DNA of 15,491 nucleotides from assembly GCA_002422795.1 (NCBI GenBank), contig DITJ01000070.1, positions 1 to 15,491 on the forward strand, in the 5' to 3' direction. A model generated the notes under the pieces. That model saw nothing but the letters and a program-made list of their open reading frames with translations. It was not told the origin of the DNA and did no database searches. Source of the stretch: Alphaproteobacteria bacterium UBA6187 (GTDB taxonomy: Bacteria; Pseudomonadota; Alphaproteobacteria; Rickettsiales; UBA6187). Shown here piece by piece: positions 13,231 to 15,491 of the stretch. The position numbers and the translations under genes were made by a program. Position 1 is the stretch's first letter, and the number at the start of each line of letters is the position of its first letter.

Positions 13231-14208
13231 CTACACATCCAATCCCTGCTCTTTCCTGCGCTGCTTCTCAGCCCTTCTTGCTGTGATAATATCAAACATT
13301 TCACCGCCAATATGTTCTTCGCCTTTTTCTTTAGCCAGCGCGATTTGCCTTTGCCGTTCGGCGTGGCTCTTTTTTTGCTCTTCAGTATGGGCAGCAAAGC
13401 AATGGTGGCAGCTTACGCCTTTTTCATAATGTTCATGTTGTTTTTCTTCTTCGGTAATCGGCATACGGCAGGCAAAGCATTGGTCGTATTTGCCCTTTTC
13501 AAGGCCATGTTTTACTGCAACCCGGCTATCGAACACAAAGCATTCACCTTCCCACAAAGATTCCGTTTCCGGCACTTCTTCCAGATATTTTAAAATGCCG
13601 CCTTCTAAATGGTAAACTTCATTAAAGCCGATTTGCTTTAAATATGCGGTTGATTTTTCGCATCTTATTCCGCCAGTGCAGAACATGGCAACTTTCTTGT
13701 TTTTTGCGTCTTGCAGCTCTTTTTGTGCATATTCAGGAAATTCGCGGAAAGTAGTAGTATTCGGGTTTATAGCATTTTTAAATGTGCCGATACTTACCTC
13801 GTAATCATTCCGCGTATCAACTATCACTACATCAGGATCAGAAATCAGATCATTCCAGTCTTTCGGTTTTACATAAGTGCCAACGATATTCTTGGGGTCG
13901 ATATTTTCAACGCCCATAGTAACAATTTCTTTTTTCAGCTTCACCTTGCTACGGTAAAACGGAATTTCATCGGCAAATGATTCTTTGGTGACTACGTCCT
14001 TCAGCCGCGCATCCGACCTTATATAACCCATTAAATTATCAATGCCGCCCCGCGAGGATGCAATGGTTCCATTAATGCCTTCATTTGCAAGCAGTAATGT
14101 GCCTTTAACATTATTCTGCTTCATGATTTTAAGTAAGGGGTCGCGTAAATCCTGGAAATTATCCAATATGGCAAAGTGATACAATGCCGATACAACGTAT
14201 TTAGACAT
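13231..14208 (-). CDS. trhO: tRNA uridine(34) hydroxylase TrhO (rhodanese-domain, YceA family)
   Basis: Oxygen-dependent enzyme that makes 5-hydroxyuridine at the wobble position of tRNAs, the first step to cmo5U or mo5U. It has 325 residues. An N-terminal acylphosphatase-like domain (about 1-100) includes G-T-L-L-L-A-N-E-G-I-N-G-T (36-48). A rhodanese domain (about 115-215) carries D-T-R-N-D-Y-E (131-137) and the active-site loop C-T-G-G-I-R-C-E-K-S with Cys177. The C-terminal part has paired cysteines C-F-A-C (244-247) and C-H-H-C (267-270), then a long basic Glu/Lys/Arg helix. All match the family. The start at 14208 gives the standard Y-x-V-x-A-L-Y-x-F N-terminus. If the neighbouring O-methyltransferase at 290-940 were TrmR-like, the two could act in sequence on the same uridine, but they are far apart and this is speculation. 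Confidence 0.93.
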   Translation of the reverse strand: MSKYVVSALYHFAILDNFQDLRDPLLKIMKQNNVKGTLLLANEGINGTIASSRGGIDNLMGYIRSDARLKDVVTKESFADEIPFYRSKVKLKKEIVTMGVENIDPKNIVGTYVKPKDWNDLISDPDVVIVDTRNDYEVSIGTFKNAINPNTTTFREFPEYAQKELQDAKNKKVAMFCTGGIRCEKSTAYLKQIGFNEVYHLEGGILKYLEEVPETESLWEGECFVFDSRVAVKHGLEKGKYDQCFACRMPITEEEKQHEHYEKGVSCHHCFAAHTEEQKKSHAERQRQIALAKEKGEEHIGGEMFDIITARRAEKQRRKEQGLDV

Positions 14209-14330
14209 GCTTTATTCCTTTTATGCGTTCTGGAACGTAAATCCAGTGCAGTTAATAATTCATGTGCTTATAGCAAAAGATAAACTTTTGCGCAATTTAT
14301 TTAAAGGCGATTTATTAGGGGAGGGAAATT

Positions 14331-14354
14331 GGCTATCCTGTAACCAGGATAGCC
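14331..14354 (-). terminator. Hairpin terminator after the 67-residue gene
   Basis: A perfect 10-bp stem GGCTATCCTG (14331-14340) with CAGGATAGCC (14345-14354) and a TAAC loop. It begins 7 nt after the stop codon of the minus-strand 67-residue gene. The following minus-strand sequence AATTTCCC has only a short T-run, so termination may be partial and let some transcription reach trhO. Confidence 0.65.
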
Positions 14355-14361
14355 ATATAAT

Positions 14362-14565
14362 TTAGTGTTTGTAATTATGTTCTGCATCTACACGCTTGCC
14401 CCAGCTTGCTTGCAGTGAGGCAGCTAATTCCATATCTTTATGATGCTGTTCATCATGCCTTGCGATTTTTTCCTTATTAACAATCATAACTTCCGTTACT
14501 AATGTCTCATCAGCGCTCTTAGCATTAGCAGCAGGTTTGTTCTTCTCGTAATCATAACTAGCCAT
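14362..14565 (-). CDS. Small hypothetical protein, 67 residues
   Basis: No family recognised. The gene looks real. AGGAGT lies 5 nt before the ATG, a near-consensus promoter lies upstream, and a perfect hairpin follows the stop. The product is soluble, highly charged and rich in Lys, Glu, Ala and His. A polar N-terminus (residues 1-20) is followed by a likely amphipathic helix from about 22 to 57 with a His/Asp/Glu-rich centre (A-R-H-D-E-Q-H-H-K-D-M-E-L-A). There is no Cys, signal peptide or membrane segment. The histidine cluster could bind metal, which is inference only. It lies upstream of trhO on the same strand and divergent from the dioxygenase-like gene. Confidence 0.7.
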   Translation of the reverse strand: MASYDYEKNKPAANAKSADETLVTEVMIVNKEKIARHDEQHHKDMELAASLQASWGKRVDAEHNYKH

Positions 14566-14601
14566 ACATGACTCCTATCATTAGTTAATAAACATAATAG
14601 A

Positions 14602-14630
14602 ATTGTATCATATTTGATTTAATATGTCCA
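14602..14630 (-). promoter_or_regulatory. Putative strong promoter of the 67-residue gene
   Basis: On the minus strand TGGACA (14625-14630) and TACAAT (14602-14607) are separated by 17 nt, each one base from the sigma-70 consensus. Predicted start is near 14595, giving a leader of about 30 nt with AGGAGT in it. Confidence 0.6.
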
Positions 14631-14785
14631 GACACTTGTATAGCATACATTACATAATAACTATATTTGTAATAAAATCGTAAAGTTATATTTGAGGCGA
14701 CCCAGTATTTTGGTAAGATAAAATAAGTATTCAGACGACAATAATATAATTAACTTAGCAACCAGCCCTGATAATTGCTTAAACA

Positions 14786-14813
14786 TTGAAAATCTACATT
14801 TTATCTATATAAT
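14786..14813 (+). promoter_or_regulatory. Putative promoter of the intradiol-dioxygenase-like gene
   Basis: TTGAAA (14786-14791) and a perfect TATAAT (14808-14813) with 16-nt spacing. Predicted start is near 14820, about 27 nt before the ATG at 14847. CAGG 6 nt before that ATG serves as ribosome site. Confidence 0.62.
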
Positions 14814-14846
14814 ATCAAACATACTTTATCCTCCTTCAGGTAGAAA

Positions 14847-15491
14847 ATGCTTAAAAATCTCTTTATTACCGTACTTATTCTTATAGCCTTCCCAAGAGGA
14901 AGCATGGGCGATACAGCGCCGGATGCAACTATAGAAAAAGAAAAACCATCTGTAGTAGCGCCTAGTGCAATTCAGAAAGAAACCATTGAAGCCGCTCCTA
15001 TAGAAATTGTACCGGGTAAAAAGAACACTGTAAAAGATGTTTCGTCCACGCAAAAGAAAGCGACAGGCCCATCTTATCCATTTATTTATGAAAATAAAAA
15101 TGAAGACCAGCTTGCCTGCAAAGTAACGCCTTTTGTGGAATTTGGCTCTGAAAATAAGAAACCGGTAAAAAAGAGCAATAACCTGATTCGCAAAGCTGGC
15201 TCTGCTGTAAAAGCTGAAGGGAATTTTATACAGATTATCGGTCGCCTGGTGGATGAAAACTGCCTGCCTTTGCAAGGTGCAGTGGTGGAAATATGGCAGG
15301 CAGATGCGCTTGGTAATTATGAATGGGAGTATGATCAGGATAGTTATTGGCAAATTCCTTTGGAAGGTAAAGATAAAAACTTCCTGTTTTCAGGAACTGC
15401 GCTCACAGATAACCTCGGCCAGTTTGATTTTAAGACTATATTTCCAGGCTCTAAAGATGAATCTGCACCGCATGTTAATATAATCGTGAAG
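14847..15491 (+). CDS. Exported intradiol ring-cleavage dioxygenase-like protein, 3' end outside the window
   Basis: The frame is open from the ATG at 14847 to the window end (215 codons, no stop). The N-terminus M-L-K-N-L-F-I-T-V-L-I-L-I-A-F is a signal peptide or anchor, with possible cleavage near G-S-M-G (18-21). Residues about 22-115 are a Lys/Glu-rich linker with no recognised fold. From about 125 the sequence matches the PF00775 beta-sandwich: I-I-G-R-L-V-D-E-N-C-L-P-L-Q-G-A-V-V-E-I-W-Q-A-D-A-L-G-N-Y, then S-G-T-A-L-T-D-N-L-G-Q-F-D-F-K-T-I-F-P-G. True intradiol enzymes bind iron through a Tyr in P-G-x-Y-P and His-x-His in P-x-H-I-H. Here these regions read F-P-G-S-K-D and P-H-V-N, so catalysis is doubtful. 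Similar proteins occur in Rickettsia, annotated as protocatechuate dioxygenase. A structural or binding role in the envelope is possible. Confidence 0.8.
   Translation, partial: MLKNLFITVLILIAFPRGSMGDTAPDATIEKEKPSVVAPSAIQKETIEAAPIEIVPGKKNTVKDVSSTQKKATGPSYPFIYENKNEDQLACKVTPFVEFGSENKKPVKKSNNLIRKAGSAVKAEGNFIQIIGRLVDENCLPLQGAVVEIWQADALGNYEWEYDQDSYWQIPLEGKDKNFLFSGTALTDNLGQFDFKTIFPGSKDESAPHVNIIVK

Noticed and set aside
14826..15353. 175-codon minus-strand frame at the right end
   Set aside because: It is the antisense shadow of the intradiol-dioxygenase-like gene, whose plus frame has a signal peptide, promoter and domain match.
1..15491. tRNA genes, complete transposases, toxin-antitoxin or defence modules
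   Set aside because: Looked for on both strands and not found; all large frames are accounted for by the genes listed.

Overview
The window looks like an ordinary chromosomal stretch from an AT-rich alphaproteobacterium, probably from the Rickettsiales/Holosporales side of the class. Three things suggest this. The HIT protein has the alphaproteobacterial-type Q-L-H-I-H-V-I-A-R signature. A secreted intradiol-dioxygenase-like protein is present, a type I recall from Rickettsia. Short palindromic repeats are unusually dense, including one carried in frame inside a protein-coding gene, as Rickettsia palindromic elements are. This placement is inference; no 16S rRNA is present.

Layout. At 1-228 (minus) lies the 5' two thirds of the RNase P RNA gene rnpB, cut by the window edge, with its own promoter. 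Upstream of it on the same strand are an O-methyltransferase and a HIT-family hydrolase. Divergent from these is a large phosphoketolase-family gene (1661-4156) carrying a 117-bp palindromic insertion. A REPIN-like pair of perfect 37-bp inverted arms separates it from the convergent trmJ. Then follow ychF, a membrane-anchored double-FKBP protein, a 164-bp MITE, clpP and clpX with a clear terminator, rpe (minus), a small XRE-type regulator with a terminator, a 488-bp gene-poor region with degenerate tandem repeats and a second MITE copy, an HI0933-family flavoprotein, trhO (minus), a 67-residue hypothetical gene (minus), and the start of the dioxygenase-like gene running off the right end.

How the genes fit together. 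Most are housekeeping: tRNA processing and modification (rnpB, trmJ, trhO), translation-linked GTPase (ychF), proteolysis (clpP-clpX, the only clear two-gene functional unit), protein folding (FKBP) and pentose phosphate metabolism (phosphoketolase family, rpe). Genes are mostly in single-gene units or pairs with frequent strand switching, and repeats fill the gaps.

What stands out is the repeat content rather than a new multigene system. Four kinds can be seen: a 112-117 bp GTCATTGCGAG-type palindrome (one intergenic copy, one in frame in a gene); a REPIN-like doublet; a MITE family with TATACTCATTCTG ends (two copies); and hairpins built from degenerate 7-8-nt phrases (three loci, one of them forming helix P12 of RNase P RNA). 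I saw no CRISPR array, tRNA, complete transposase, toxin-antitoxin pair or defence gene.
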